A stretch of DNA of 64,000 nt from Nansenia antarctica (Eukaryota; Chordata; Actinopteri; Argentiniformes; Microstomatidae), in assembly GCA_963989245.1 (NCBI GenBank), contig OZ022352.1:18479560-18543559 (forward strand), given 5' to 3'. Shown in pieces: positions 11,861 to 21,556 of the stretch (positions are counted from its first letter, which is position 1; every line of letters starts with the position of its first letter). The position numbers and the translations under genes are program-made. The notes below the pieces were generated by a model, which was not told the origin of the DNA, made no database searches, and was given only the letters and a program-made list of their open reading frames with translations.

Positions 11861-11993
11861 GTGCTACGCCTGCCCCATTATCCTCCAGTCACATAATATA
11901 TACATTCTCATGTCACACAAAACATGTAATTGGAGGTCTCTACAGGGATGTGTAGAGTGTCCTTAACAATGAGATGCAATTTGCATTTATATT

Positions 11994-12014
11994 TGTGTGA
12001 GTGTGTGTGTGTGT

Positions 12015-12073
<59 letters not shown>
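11994..12073 (+). repeat. (GT)n microsatellite
   Basis: About 35 GT units. Confidence 0.95.
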
Positions 12074-12075
<2 letters not shown>

Positions 12076-12373
12076 TACGATGACGATGAAGCTTGTTCTA
12101 TCAGGGACTACGGCAGGGTTTTGAGTCGAGGGCAGCTTGAGTTTGTGTCTATTTCCCACTGGCTTTTAAAACCATACAGGTGCTTTACTTTGTATGGCGA
12201 TGACGTTTTCCATCTGTAGTAAATTAATTAAGATTGATTTTGTCATTTGAAGAACCAGTGTGTGTGTGGGTGGGTATACAGGATGATACAGAGTGAACAA
12301 ACCGAGGACACGACGTTGCCATGGAAACCTACCTTTTGTTTGAATACTTGAAGATAAAATGTCAGTAAGGCAT

Positions 12374-12550
12374 TATATTTACATTACATGTTTGGCATTT
12401 AGTAGACGCCTTTATCCAAAGCAACTTACAACAAATACCTTTGTCTCAGTAAGTGAATCATCTATCCATCAGTCATTGCGAGAAAAGTAATCTATGCTCG
12501 GCCCAGGGGCCATTGGCAGTCAAACATGCTAGAAGAAGGATCTTTTTTGT
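12374..12550 (-). mobile_element. LINE 3' tail (same family as 61650-62845)
   Basis: GGCATTTAGTAGACGCCTTT and TATCCAAAGCAACTTACA, then GGCCATTGGCAGTC, match the same ordered blocks at 61672-61797. There these blocks follow the end of a LINE ORF. Only the 3' end survives here. Confidence 0.65.
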
Positions 12551-12615
12551 TTTCGTTGTTCATATACAGTAGTGAAACTGAACAGGGGGATGGGGAGGTT
12601 TCAGGTTAGGTGTTA

Positions 12616-12678
12616 ATAGAATAGAATAGTATAGAATAGAATAGAATAGAATAGAATAGAATAGACTTTATTGTCGTT

Positions 12679-12680
<2 letters not shown>
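12616..12680 (-). repeat. (GAATA)n array next to a retroposon tail
   Basis: About ten GAATA pentamers followed by GACTTTATTGTCGTTGT. This is the reverse complement of the ACAATAAAGT tail motif seen at several other loci. Confidence 0.8.

Positions 12681-12734
<54 letters not shown>
12681..12734 (+). repeat. (CA)n microsatellite
   Basis: Perfect CA run of about 27 units directly after the tail motif. Confidence 0.95.
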
Positions 12735-12736
<2 letters not shown>

Positions 12737-13882
12737 ATATTTAACACGTAAAGCATTTTGTATTAGTTGTATGTAATGTATTATGGGACAAGGCAGAGGT
12801 GAATGACACCTACTGTAGGCTACTCCCATTATCTTTGTAATGCTCTGGCGAAGACAGAACAATGACAAATTTGAGTTTCTCTCCTCCCAGGAACTCTCAC
12901 AAATGTGCCTTAATTAATCAATTCATTGTTAATGTTCCGAATACTATTTTTGCAGTGGCATTTAATCTACATCAACTACAGGGAAAGTAGGTTTAATGCT
13001 TTCTTCGCTCTTAAACGGGTTGCCATTTACTTAAAGCTAGTTACAATCTCTAGGTTTCTCTCTGTTTAGAGAAAACAAAGGCAAGATCAATTTGTTTATC
13101 TCACCCATCTTAGAGCCTTTTTTTCAACCTACAATCTCTTTTAAATAATACTGTCAGAAGTCATTCAAACCAGCCATTTCATGTGAGAATATCGTCTGCT
13201 GGTTATTGGGTAGCAGTGATCAGGGAAGACAGGGGGAGAAATATAACAGGGGTCAATTGTAACACCCTGCTTTTATCCAATCAGAAACAAGCTAGAGAGA
13301 TTAAACACTCACAAAAACGTTTACAGGTTTATTTCCTGCATGAACACATTCAGTCAAACATCTCATCCTCTGCAGGTTTTATTGGGAAAAAGTTGTTGTT
13401 GAGAGGTAAATGTAACTTTTGGGATCTACAGTAATTGTTGTTTTGTATGGTTCTTCAGTTGTATGTCTATGAATCCTAACATATCAGAACTAATCATATC
13501 ATTATGATTACTGTTCTGTTGGCTACACATGGACATGATTGACATTTTGTCAGAATTGTTGCCAGATAGCTAGCATGGTCTGTCATGGATGGTAGGATTG
13601 GGGGTAAATGTAACATAATCAACGAACCACACATTAACAAATGTTTGTCCCCTTTCAGCATGTCCACGTGTGACATTGATGGTGGACGACTGACAGGCAG
13701 AGCAAGGGACAAAAGTCCATCTCATTTGCTTACAAAAATAGCCGCAGCAAAATCAAGTTCTCGGGGTCAAATGGAACATCAGACTTTTTGGATTGAAATC
13801 AATACTGTGATCCAAGCATTCTCTTTGGTCTCATTTCCCATGGTCTCCCCTACTCTACTCATTCAGTTCAGGAGATTTGTTT

Positions 13883-14035
13883 ATTTGTTTTGTTTATTTA
13901 AACGGATCCCCATTAGTCATCACCATAGTGAGGACTATACTTCCTGGGGTCCACATAAAAAAGACAGACAGTCAAACATAACAAAATCAATCAACAAAAG
14001 GAATAATTAGTGAACAGCATTCATTCAGCATTAAA
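13883..14035 (-). mobile_element. LINE 3' end (same family as 53830-54680)
   Basis: Near reverse complement of 54530-54660. It includes GGATCCCCATTAGTCATCAC, CATAGTGAGGACTAT and GGTCCACAT. Non-coding tail only. Confidence 0.7.
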
Positions 14036-14103
14036 ACTCAAAATGGGATCGGAGGGTTGTGTTGGAGCCAAATGTTTCACACACAGCTGTAATATGCGAT
14101 CTG

Positions 14104-14345
14104 AGTCTGGTCTACATAAAGGTGTGTGTAACACTCACCTAATCGTGTATAACACACACCTAATCTGGTCTACATAAAGGTTTGTGTAACACACACCTAA
14201 TCTGGTCTACATAAAGGTCTGTGTAACACTCACCTAATCTGGTCTACATAAAGGTCTGTGTAACACACACCTAATCTGGTCTACATAAAGGTCTGTGTAA
14301 CACACACCTAGTCTGGTCTACATAGAGGTGTGTGTAACAGAGGTG
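14104..14345 (+). repeat. 37-bp minisatellite
   Basis: Units of the form TCTGGTCTACATAAAGGTCT plus GTGTAACACACACCTAA start at 14164, 14201, 14238, 14275 and 14312, exactly 37 bp apart. A longer variant precedes them. Contiguous, with no spacers. Confidence 0.95.
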
Positions 14346-14663
14346 TTTAAAAGACCACGCTTACGGGATAACTACAATTTCCTGACATGTATATCTGGTC
14401 TGGGCTAGAGAGAGTTTGTATAACACTGCAAAAATAAGATCAACCCATCTCTTTCTTATAGTTAATACGATTGCCCAGTCTATAACATCATCTCTCCCTC
14501 CATTAGTCTGGCCAATGTTGCACGGAGGCTGGGTTTGTCCAGGAGCAGAGGATCTTATCCTCTCTCAGCAGGAGCAGAGCCAGAAGGTGCGGTAGTGTAC
14601 GGCCCAGAATGTTAATGTGTTAGCCCCGCTCCCCTTTAACGCGCAGCAGAGAAAACTGTGCTC

Positions 14664-14762
14664 CATGCTAATGTGTTAGCATCCACTCCTATCAACACAG
14701 AGGAGACTGGGCTTCATGCTAATGTGTTAGCATCCACTCCTATCAACACAGAGGAGACTGGG
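14664..14762 (+). repeat. 51-bp tandem duplication
   Basis: Copies begin at 14664 and 14715 and each contains the palindrome GCTAATGTGTTAGC. The 51-bp period keeps reading frame, which explains the apparent 17-residue protein repeat. Confidence 0.9.
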
Positions 14763-15056
14763 CCTCTATATTTCTTCCTCTTCTTCAGTAGCAATCACTT
14801 TTTTATAAGGAATGGCATTATACAGAACTATATGCATACAAAAATGTCTATGTAGGCCCCTATTTTCGGCTGGGCGCAAAGCAATGACATTGTAAAACGC
14901 AAGTGTGTTGGCAATTTCAGCTTGTATATTACAGCTTGTATTGTAGTATTTTCAAATTATAACGCCAAGCTCTCAACACTCATTTATGTACTCATCTAAA
15001 GCCAGCGTTTTTACGCTACCGCCGGAACATTGTGTTTGGGTTGTTAAAATAGAGCT

Positions 15057-15430
15057 TGAATGAATGAATGAATGAATGAATGAATGAATGAATGAATGAA
15101 TGGTCTTTATTGTCATTGTTATAGTACAGGTACCAAACAACAACATTTGGGAGGGGGGGCTCCCCTGGTGCTAGGAAAGAAAAAAAAACTAAAAAAACAA
15201 GAAGGGAAAGGAGCTGGTTTACATAAATAAAGGCTATGTACACTATCCACTATACTATACTGTACAGATAAAACACTGTGCTGTACTCTATGCTATGCTA
15301 TACCTATTCTAACATTTCCTATTTCTCTGCAACCTTATGTACCCTAGGGTTGTCATATTGCACATAGTGTTATTGCACATTCATTTAAAGTGTCGCAGTT
15401 TGCAGGCTTGAAATGTACACATTTGTAAAT
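15057..15430 (-). mobile_element. Truncated retroposon copy with (TGAA)n tail
   Basis: TGAA array (15057-15101) then GGTCTTTATTGTCATTGTTA, GGTACCAAACAACAACATTT, CCCCTGGTGCTAGGAAAG and CTGGTTTACATAAATAAAGG. The same order is found at 57126-57410 (minus) and 37614-37843 (plus). It ends near TTTGCAGGCTTGAAATGTAC. Confidence 0.75.
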
Positions 15431-15954
15431 TCATGTAAATGTAGCCTAAGTCAGTGTTTCTTACAATATATGCTTTGCAGCCAAGCTAAATAGTTAACCA
15501 TAACAGTTAGGCCTACCTTAACCGGTCTTATGTAACTGGTATAGTCCTTCCCCAGATAAGGCAACAGATTGTTCTTTATGGTCCTTGTTACTTCTAGAAG
15601 CCCAAACCCTCCTTGTCTTTTCCTTTGGTTTCTAATAGGGTGATCCAATACAAGGTATAAACTAAAGGACCTAATGGATATTGACAATGCCATAATGTAG
15701 CCTACAGTAAATATTAAAGTAAATGTCTTAATTTCATTTCAATATTATTATTTTCCTTTGCAGCCTGGAGACTCTGAGGCATAGACTACTGACTTTACGT
15801 GGTAGGAATACTTGGAAAATAACATAATCGTGTTAATATCATTGTTAATTAGGCTACATTAGTTGAGAATCACCTGTCAACCTGGGACTAAGCGTGATTC
15901 CCAATGTAAATTCAATTCCAGCTGCTCACATTTATCTAAAAGTACAAAAGTAGA

Positions 15955-15960
15955 GAGAGC

Positions 15961-16022
<62 letters not shown>
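15955..16022 (+). repeat. (GA)n microsatellite
   Basis: GA array with one GATA interruption. Confidence 0.95.
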
Positions 16023-16023
<1 letters not shown>

Positions 16024-16371
16024 TGAGAGAGGGGTAGTCCTCTAGATTTACAAGGTGTGAAATTGACTCAGCGTGCAGAGTAAGAGCTCCTAACTCGTCC
16101 TAATTCAGCATAACACCACGGCAGGCAGGGCCGTTATTCAATCAGCTAAAGCTTTATTTACATTTTATTTGCACCATATCAAAATACTTTACAACACACT
16201 TTTATTATTGTGGAGTTTAATACGAAAGCTCCTGGTATGTAGTTACACTCTCACTGGTGGAAACTGAAGAAGATGGTAACACTGTTGTTGCACATAAAAT
16301 ATAATTGTTTTATTGCCATGCAATCAACTTGTCAGTCAATTGTTGGAATATATATACTGTATCTATGTTTT

Positions 16372-16524
16372 GCTTTAGGCACAGGGTCAGCCATAGTCAG
16401 CGACCCTGGAGCAGTTAGGGGATAAGTGCTCAAGGACACATGCAGCTCCCTCCTGAGGCGGGGATCGAACCAGCGACCTTCCGATTGCTAGCCGGCCTCT
16501 CTAACCTCCATCGCCGCCGCCCTT
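16372..16524 (-). mobile_element. tRNA-headed SINE
   Basis: On the minus strand a tRNA-like head with B box GGTTCGATCCC (16461-16471) and an A-box-like GGCGATGGAGGTTAGAG (16496-16521). It is followed by TGTCCTTGAGCACTTATCCC. It ends directly before the flank of a hAT-type element. Confidence 0.65.
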
Positions 16525-16563
16525 CTGTTTATTACTGTACCTGTGCAGTAACAGTGTAATTAC

Positions 16564-17246
16564 TAGAGCTGGGACTTTAACGCCTTAATTTCGATTAATT
16601 AATTACAGAAAAAATAACGCATTCACTTTTTTAACGCATTTTAATCACACTTTTTTTTTTTTTTTGGGGGGGGGGGGGGGTATTTGGCCAGCCCTGCCAC
16701 TTCTGTCCCTTATGAGAGACTTTTCTCCCTTGCAGGCAACATAGTGCAAACAAAGAGGGCAGCCTTGAGCTCTGAAAATGTAAACAGGCTAGTTTGTCTC
16801 AGTAACTGTCTGAAAGAGAAGAAGCAGAAGAAGTAGTAGGCTTCGAGGCATCCTGAGACCAATGGGTTTGTTGTTACTGTGAAGGGTACTGTTTTTTTGT
16901 TACCATTTTAGATGGCACTTGTCACTTTATGTTAAATTGTTGGTCTGTTTATTATTTTGACCAAGTACTGTATATTTGGGTGGGTAGGGGAGGCTGGGGT
17001 TAGTGTAACATTAGGTTAGGTACATTGTGTGATCTGTTGGTCTGTGTAGCTAAAATAAACAGGATTTTGCTGCTTTAAACGTATGAATATGTCTATTCAT
17101 TGATTCACTCACATACCAAATCCATTTGAATTGAAAACGGTTGCTTCTCGTGTCAAATATTGATATGCGATTAAAATGTGATTAATTTCGATTAATTAAG
17201 CCTCTAATTAATTAGATTATTTAAATAGTTTCCCCTCCCACCTCTA
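16564..17246. mobile_element. hAT-type non-autonomous element
   Basis: 683 bp with terminal inverted repeats TAGAGCTGGGA and, at the right end, TCCCACCTCTA (10 of 11 match). It is flanked by the 8-bp direct repeat GTAATTAC (16556-16563 and 17247-17254). Eight-base duplications and TAGAG-type ends fit the hAT superfamily. Subterminal AT-rich blocks CGATTAATTAA occur near both ends. No transposase remains; a poly-T/poly-G tract is at 16651-16680. Confidence 0.8.
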
Positions 17247-17264
17247 GTAATTACAAAACTGTTC

Positions 17265-17311
17265 AATAACAATGAAGTGAAGTGAAGTGAAGTGAAACTT
17301 TATTTATATAG
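17265..17311 (-). repeat. 3' tail of an older retroposon split by the gypsy insertion (left part)
   Basis: AAGTG pentamers followed by ACTTTATTTATATAG. It continues after the gypsy element at 21763 with CGCCTTTCGTACATGAATGCAA and TTCAAAGTGC. This composite is a common fish retroposon tail, and a related GCAGCTCAAAGTGCTTTGAC piece lies near 10548. The right-hand part runs to about 21795. Confidence 0.55.
17308..17311. other. Target-site duplication ATAG of the gypsy element (left copy)
   Basis: Identical to 21759-21762. Removing the element plus one copy restores a continuous TTTATTTATATAGCGCCTTT retroposon tail. Confidence 0.85.
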
Positions 17312-17513
17312 TGTGGTGATTCACATTAAGAGACATTCACCAAGAAGGGTTTGTACCTTTAAGAGTGGGGGTTAAAGGGGCAAGGGTTTCCGGTTCCGGG
17401 TGAAGTTATTGTGGTTGTCACTGAGAGTGTATGTTAGCATGTAGCAGAAGTGAGTGAAGTAAACATCCTCGACTCCAACCTACGTCTGTCGTCTCTTTGT
17501 TGCACTTCCCACA
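17312..17513 (+). repeat. 5' LTR of the gypsy element (202 bp)
   Basis: Begins TGTGGTGATT and ends TTCCCACA. Same length and, base by base as read, same sequence as 21557-21758. A short LTR for the family. No clear TATA box or AATAAA is seen. Confidence 0.95.
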
Positions 17514-17514
17514 T

Positions 17515-17528
17515 TGGTGACCCCGACG
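17515..17528 (+). other. Primer binding site, tRNA-Trp
   Basis: TGGTGACCCCGACG, one base after the 5' LTR. This is complementary over 14 nt to the 3' end of eukaryotic tRNA-Trp including CCA (CGTCGGGGTCACCA). Assignment is from memory of the tRNA-Trp acceptor and T-arm. Confidence 0.8.
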
Positions 17529-17540
17529 AAAGTGAACGAG

Positions 17541-18311
17541 ATGTCTGTCAGCGAGAACGCCGGTAACGCCGCCGCGTTGCCCATAGCGCCCGCACCGGAC
17601 TATGCTAACATATACGCTGCAACCGTCAAGCTGCCCGACTTTTGGCAGCAGAACCCACGGCCGTGGTTTCACCACATAGAAGCCCAATTCCGGCTGAGAG
17701 GGATAACGCAGGATGGGACTAAATATTTCCATGTGGTGTCTGCGTTAGATGCCTCGACAACGGCACGCGCGATGATGCTGTTAGAGGATCCACCGGCTGT
17801 CGGCATGTACGGTGCATTGAAGACATTCCTGCTGAAACTTTATGAGCTGTCAGAATTAGAGAAAGCAGACCGCCTGCTGTCACTCAATGGCCTCGGCGAC
17901 GGCAAACCGTCGGAGTTGATGGAGAGAATGTTGTCTGTGCTGGGATCAGCTGATCCCTCGTTCTTGTTTACACACATTTTCCTGCGGCAGCTCCCGGCGC
18001 CTGTGCGCACAGCACTGGCCAGTTCCCCCCTCTCCTCCACCAAGGATTATCGTTCTCTGGCTGCGGAGGCCGACAGGGTGTACCTTGCTAACCGGCAGCA
18101 GTTTATCCATGCGCTGCTGCCCCACCCAGACCACTTGACCCCACCTCCACCCCTGGAGGACTATACAGACACCGCGGCCGCGGTGACGGCCCGCCGCCAA
18201 GCCGACGACGGGCTCTGTTACTACCATGCAAGGTTTGGGTCCAAGGCCAAGCAGTGTCGCAAGCCATGCAGTTTCAGGGTACAGGGAAACGCCAGGGCCG
18301 GCGCTCATTAG
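17541..18311 (+). CDS. gag: Gag of the gypsy element
   Basis: 256 codons from the first ATG after the primer site (17541) to TAG at 18309-18311. The frame is open further upstream, but the only earlier start would be a TTG inside the primer region, so the ATG is preferred. The product should form the capsid and nucleocapsid of the intracellular particle. The N-terminal two thirds resembles gypsy capsid (LPDFWQQNP.PWFHHIEAQF). The C-terminus carries a non-classical zinc motif C-x2-H-x9-C-x3-C (CYYHARFGSKAKQCRKPC) instead of the usual CCHC knuckle. The last 28 nt of gag contain the frameshift heptamer, spacer and 5' stem arm. pol lies in the -1 frame and overlaps gag from 18092. Confidence 0.9.
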   Translation: MSVSENAGNAAALPIAPAPDYANIYAATVKLPDFWQQNPRPWFHHIEAQFRLRGITQDGTKYFHVVSALDASTTARAMMLLEDPPAVGMYGALKTFLLKLYELSELEKADRLLSLNGLGDGKPSELMERMLSVLGSADPSFLFTHIFLRQLPAPVRTALASSPLSSTKDYRSLAAEADRVYLANRQQFIHALLPHPDHLTPPPPLEDYTDTAAAVTARRQADDGLCYYHARFGSKAKQCRKPCSFRVQGNARAGAH

Positions 18312-18329
18312 CGGCTATGGGCGCCGGCC
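18284..18329 (+). promoter_or_regulatory. Programmed -1 ribosomal frameshift signal between gag and pol
   Basis: Heptamer GGGAAAC at 18284-18290 fits X_XXY_YYZ in the gag frame (codons GGA AAC). After a 5-nt spacer, 18296-18308 pairs with 18317-18329: a 13-bp stem with one G-U pair. Its nine outer pairs (GGCCGGCGC with GCGCCGGCC) are all G-C. The loop is 8 nt. The gag stop codon begins in the loop at 18309. pol is in the -1 frame, exactly as needed. A 4-nt loop match to 18353-18356 could add a pseudoknot, but that is weak. Confidence 0.85.
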
Positions 18330-21300
18330 GTGACTGCAAGCTGTTGTTCGTCGCCGACTCCTTATCTGGCCGGCGGTTGCTGGTCGACTCAGGCGCTCAA
18401 CGCAGCATCCTGCCAGCGCAGGCAGTGGACACCATGGCCGGCGGACACGGCCCCCAGATGGACGCCGCTAATGGCACACCCATACGAACATTTGGCATCA
18501 GGTATGTGGAAGTGTGTTTTGGCGGGCGCCGTTTCGGCTGGGACTTTGTTATGGCTGCTGTATCCACGCCACTTCTGGGCGCGGACTTCCTCTGTGCTTT
18601 TAACCTGCTGGTGGATATTAAGAACTGTCGCCTGATCGATGCCCTCTCTTTTGCTTCGTACCCCTGTACGCTGGGGGGGGCGGGAGCGCTTTGCCTGGCA
18701 AACACGCTGGCCACCGGGGATCCATATCAACGCCTGCTCGCCGGTTTCCCTGACCTCACTACACCCACGTTCTCAGCGGAGGTGGCTAAGCACGGCGTAG
18801 AGCACCATATCACCACCGTGGGCCCCCCAGTCTATGCCCGGGCCCGACGCCTCGACGCGGCCAAGCTTGCAATCGCCAGAGGGGAGTTTTCGACCATGGA
18901 GCGACTCGGCATCGTGCGCCGCTCAAAGAGCCCGTGGGCTTCCCCCCTACATATGGTGACTAAGGCCGACGGGGGTTGGCGCCCCTGCGGCGATTTCCGT
19001 CGCCTGAATAACGCCACAACCCCCGACCGGTACCCCGTTCCACACATACAGGACTTCTCTGCCCACCTGGCGGGGGCCGTCATTTTTTCCAAGGTGGACC
19101 TGGTGCGCGGGTACCACCAGGTGCCGGTCCATCCGCAGGATGTGCCAAAGACGGCTGTCATCACACCCTTTGGACTTTTCGAGTTTCTGCGAATGCCTTT
19201 TGGCCTCAAAGGGGCGGCGCAGACGTTTCAGCGCCTGATGGACTCTGTGCTCCGAGACATGCCATTCATGTTTGTTTACCTGGATGACATTCTGGTGGCC
19301 AGCGCGTCCATGGAGGAGCACATGACACATCTCCGGCAGTTGTTTGAGCGGCTCAGGGCCCACGGCCTCATTGTAAACCCAGCCAAGTGCCAGTTCGGGC
19401 AGTCATCCATCACCTTCCTCGGACACCATGTCGCTCCGCAGGGAGCCGCCCCTCTTCCCGCCAGAGTGGAGGCCATCACCAGTTTCCCCCGTCCCCGCAC
19501 GATACAGTCTCTACAAGAGTTCCTGGGCATGGTGAATTTTTACAACCGTTTTATTCCCCATGCCGCCCACCTCATGCGTCCCTTGTACGAGACCCTGCGG
19601 GGAAAAGGGCCCAAGGACGTGTTGGACTGGTCCCCGGAGATGGACAAGGCTTTCGGGGCTGCTAAGAACGCGCTGGCTAACGCTGCTCTACTGGCGCACC
19701 CGTCTCCCACAGCCCCGGTCGCCCTCACGACGGACGCCTCTGACTATGCAGTGGGGGCGGTGTGCGAGCAGTGGGTGAACGGGGCTTGGCAGCCGCTGGC
19801 CTTCTTCAGCAAACAGCTCCGCGACAACGAGCGCAAGTACAGCACCTTTGACAGGGAACTGCTGGGTCTTTTCCTGGCCACCAGACACTTTAGATTCCTG
19901 TTAGAGGGCCGCCAGTTCACCGCCTTCGTGGACCACAAGCCACTGACATTCTCCATGGCCAAGACCTCGGAGCCATGGTCTGGGCGTCAGCAGCGTCAGC
20001 TCTCGGCGATCTCCGAGTTCACCACGGACATCCAGCACTTGGCGGGCAAGGACAACTTCGTCGCCGACTGCCTCTCACGGGCGGTCGTCGGGTCTGTTCA
20101 CTTAGGACTCGACTATGCCGCCATGGCGGTGGACCAAGCCGCAGACTCTGACATTCAGGCCTACCGGGTCGCTCCTACTGCACTGCAGCTGGAGGACGTG
20201 GTGTTCGACGCGGCCAAAGCCACTCTCCTCTGCGACGTCTCCACCGGCCAACCACGTCCTATGGTGCCGGCTGCCTGGCGGCGCAGGGTTTTCAACACCA
20301 TCCACGGCCTTTCCCACCCGGGGGTGAAAGCCTCGGCTAAATTGGTGGGGATTAAGTTTGTTTGGCCTGGCCTCCGGAGGGACGTTAGAACCTGGGCTGG
20401 CTCGTGTGTGGCATGTCAGCGCGCTAAGGTGCACCGCCATACCAAAGCCCCTTTGGCACCGTTTGTGGTGCCAGAGAGGCGTTTTGACCACGTGCATGTG
20501 GACCTGGTAGGCCCCCTGCCCCCGTCTCACGGATATACCTACCTCCTCACCATGGTGGACCGGACCACCAGGTGGCCAGAAGCTGTTCCCCTGGCCTCTA
20601 CTACGGCAGCGGAGGTGGCCCGGGCGTTCATTGGGTGCTGGGTGGCCCGCTTTGGCACACCAGGTGACATCACGAGCGACAGGGGCCCCCAGTTCACCTC
20701 GGAGCTCTGGACTACGGTTGCTGAGCACCTGGGGGTGAAGATCCACCGCACTACGGCGTACCACCCGCAGGGCAATGGACTTTGTGAGCGGTTCCATCGG
20801 GACATGAAGGCCGCTCTTCGGGCCAGCCTGATGGACAGTGGCTGGGTGGACCGCCTCCCGTGGGTCATGCTCGGTCTTCGCTCTGCCCCCAAAGAGGATC
20901 TCCAGGCCTCGTCCGCCGAGCTGGTGTATGGCCAGCCACTGCGGGTTCCTGGGGAGTTTCTTCCAGAGGCTGCAGCTCCCTGGTCGGCCGCCTCTCATAG
21001 AACTGTGTTCCGGGGCATTGTGAATGACCTCGTCCCCATTCCGACATCACGTCACTGCCTCCCCCAGTCCTACGTCCCCAGGGACCTGCCATTGGCTAAG
21101 TACGTTTTCATCCGACACGACAGCCATCGGGCTCCACTGCGGCCCCCCTACGACGGGCCCTTCCGTGTCCTGGAGGCGGGCGCTAAGCACTTTGTGGTGG
21201 ACATGGGGGGCAGGTCAGAGCGGGTCGCTATAGACCGTCTCAAGCCTGCTCACTTGAACATTGACGAGCCAGTTCAGTTGGCCCTACCCCCGCGGCGGGG

Positions 21301-21460
21301 GCGGCCCCCTACCCCAACCTCTGTCCCTACCCCAACCTCTGTCCCAGCTCCAGTTCCAGTTCCAGTTCCAGTTCCAGCTCCAGTTCCAGTTCTCACCCTT
21401 AATCCCCCTCCTGCAAAGCGCAGCCGTTTCGGCCGCTTGATCCGCCCCCCGCCACGTTAA
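18290..21460 (+). CDS. pol: Pol of the gypsy element (protease, RT, RNase H, integrase)
   Basis: 1056 residues if entered by -1 frameshift at 18290. The frame is open from 18092, and the only nearby alternative start is a GTG at 18254. Order of domains: aspartic protease with DSGA (D33); reverse transcriptase with YLDD (332-333 are the metal-binding Asp pair); RNase H with TTDASDYAVGAV (D482) and STFDRELL; integrase with the zinc-binding HHCC set (H672, H676, C706, C709) and a DDE triad D738, D797, E833 with 35 residues between the last two; then a GPY/F-like module (YDGPFRVLEAG). The extreme C-terminus is a short proline-valine repeat tail. No stop or frameshift is seen in any domain, so the enzyme set looks functional. 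There is no chromodomain. Confidence 0.93.
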   Translation, partial: RQGRRSLAAMGAGRDCKLLFVADSLSGRRLLVDSGAQRSILPAQAVDTMAGGHGPQMDAANGTPIRTFGIRYVEVCFGGRRFGWDFVMAAVSTPLLGADFLCAFNLLVDIKNCRLIDALSFASYPCTLGGAGALCLANTLATGDPYQRLLAGFPDLTTPTFSAEVAKHGVEHHITTVGPPVYARARRLDAAKLAIARGEFSTMERLGIVRRSKSPWASPLHMVTKADGGWRPCGDFRRLNNATTPDRYPVPHIQDFSAHLAGAVIFSKVDLVRGYHQVPVHPQDVPKTAVITPFGLFEFLRMPFGLKGAAQTFQRLMDSVLRDMPFMFVYLDDILVASASMEEHMTHLRQLFERLRAHGLIVNPAKCQFGQSSITFLGHHVAPQGAAPLPARVEAITSFPRPRTIQSLQEFLGMVNFYNRFIPHAAHLMRPLYETLRGKGPKDVLDWSPEMDKAFGAAKNALANAALLAHPSPTAPVALTTDASDYAVGAVCEQWVNGAWQPLAFFSKQLRDNERKYSTFDRELLGLFLATRHFRFLLEGRQFTAFVDHKPLTFSMAKTSEPWSGRQQRQLSAISEFTTDIQHLAGKDNFVADCLSRAVVGSVHLGLDYAAMAVDQAADSDIQAYRVAPTALQLEDVVFDAAKATLLCDVSTGQPRPMVPAAWRRRVFNTIHGLSHPGVKASAKLVGIKFVWPGLRRDVRTWAGSCVACQRAKVHRHTKAPLAPFVVPERRFDHVHVDLVGPLPPSHGYTYLLTMVDRTTRWPEAVPLASTTAAEVARAFIGCWVARFGTPGDITSDRGPQFTSELWTTVAEHLGVKIHRTTAYHPQGNGLCERFHRDMKAALRASLMDSGWVDRLPWVMLGLRSAPKEDLQASSAELVYGQPLRVPGEFLPEAAAPWSAASHRTVFRGIVNDLVPIPTSRHCLPQSYVPRDLPLAKYVFIRHDSHRAPLRPPYDGPFRVLEAGAKHFVVDMGGRSERVAIDRLKPAHLNIDEPVQLALPPRRGRPPTPTSVPTPTSVPAPVPVPVPVPAPVPVLTLNPPPAKRSRFGRLIRPPPR

Positions 21461-21545
21461 CTGTAGTACTGTTCATGGATTGCCTGTTCAGTTGGACTTT
21501 TAATGGTTATCTTGGTTTTTTGTACCTTCTGGGTTGGTGAATTCT

Positions 21546-21552
21546 GGGGGGG
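21546..21552 (+). other. Polypurine tract
   Basis: A run of seven G just before the 3' LTR, separated from it by CCTG. It is in the position where plus-strand DNA synthesis is primed. Short and G-only, which is somewhat unusual. Confidence 0.6.
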
Positions 21553-21556
21553 CCTG

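Noticed and set aside
14104..14345. CRISPR-like regular repeats
   Set aside because: The 37-bp units are contiguous with no unique spacers, and the genome is eukaryotic.
18380..21092. Long minus-strand ORFs inside gypsy pol (up to 298 codons)
   Set aside because: GC-rich shadows of the pol frame with no family features.
21461..21556. env gene or chromodomain in the gypsy element
   Set aside because: Only about 95 nt separate pol from the 3' LTR, and the pol C-terminus is a proline-valine repeat, not a chromodomain.
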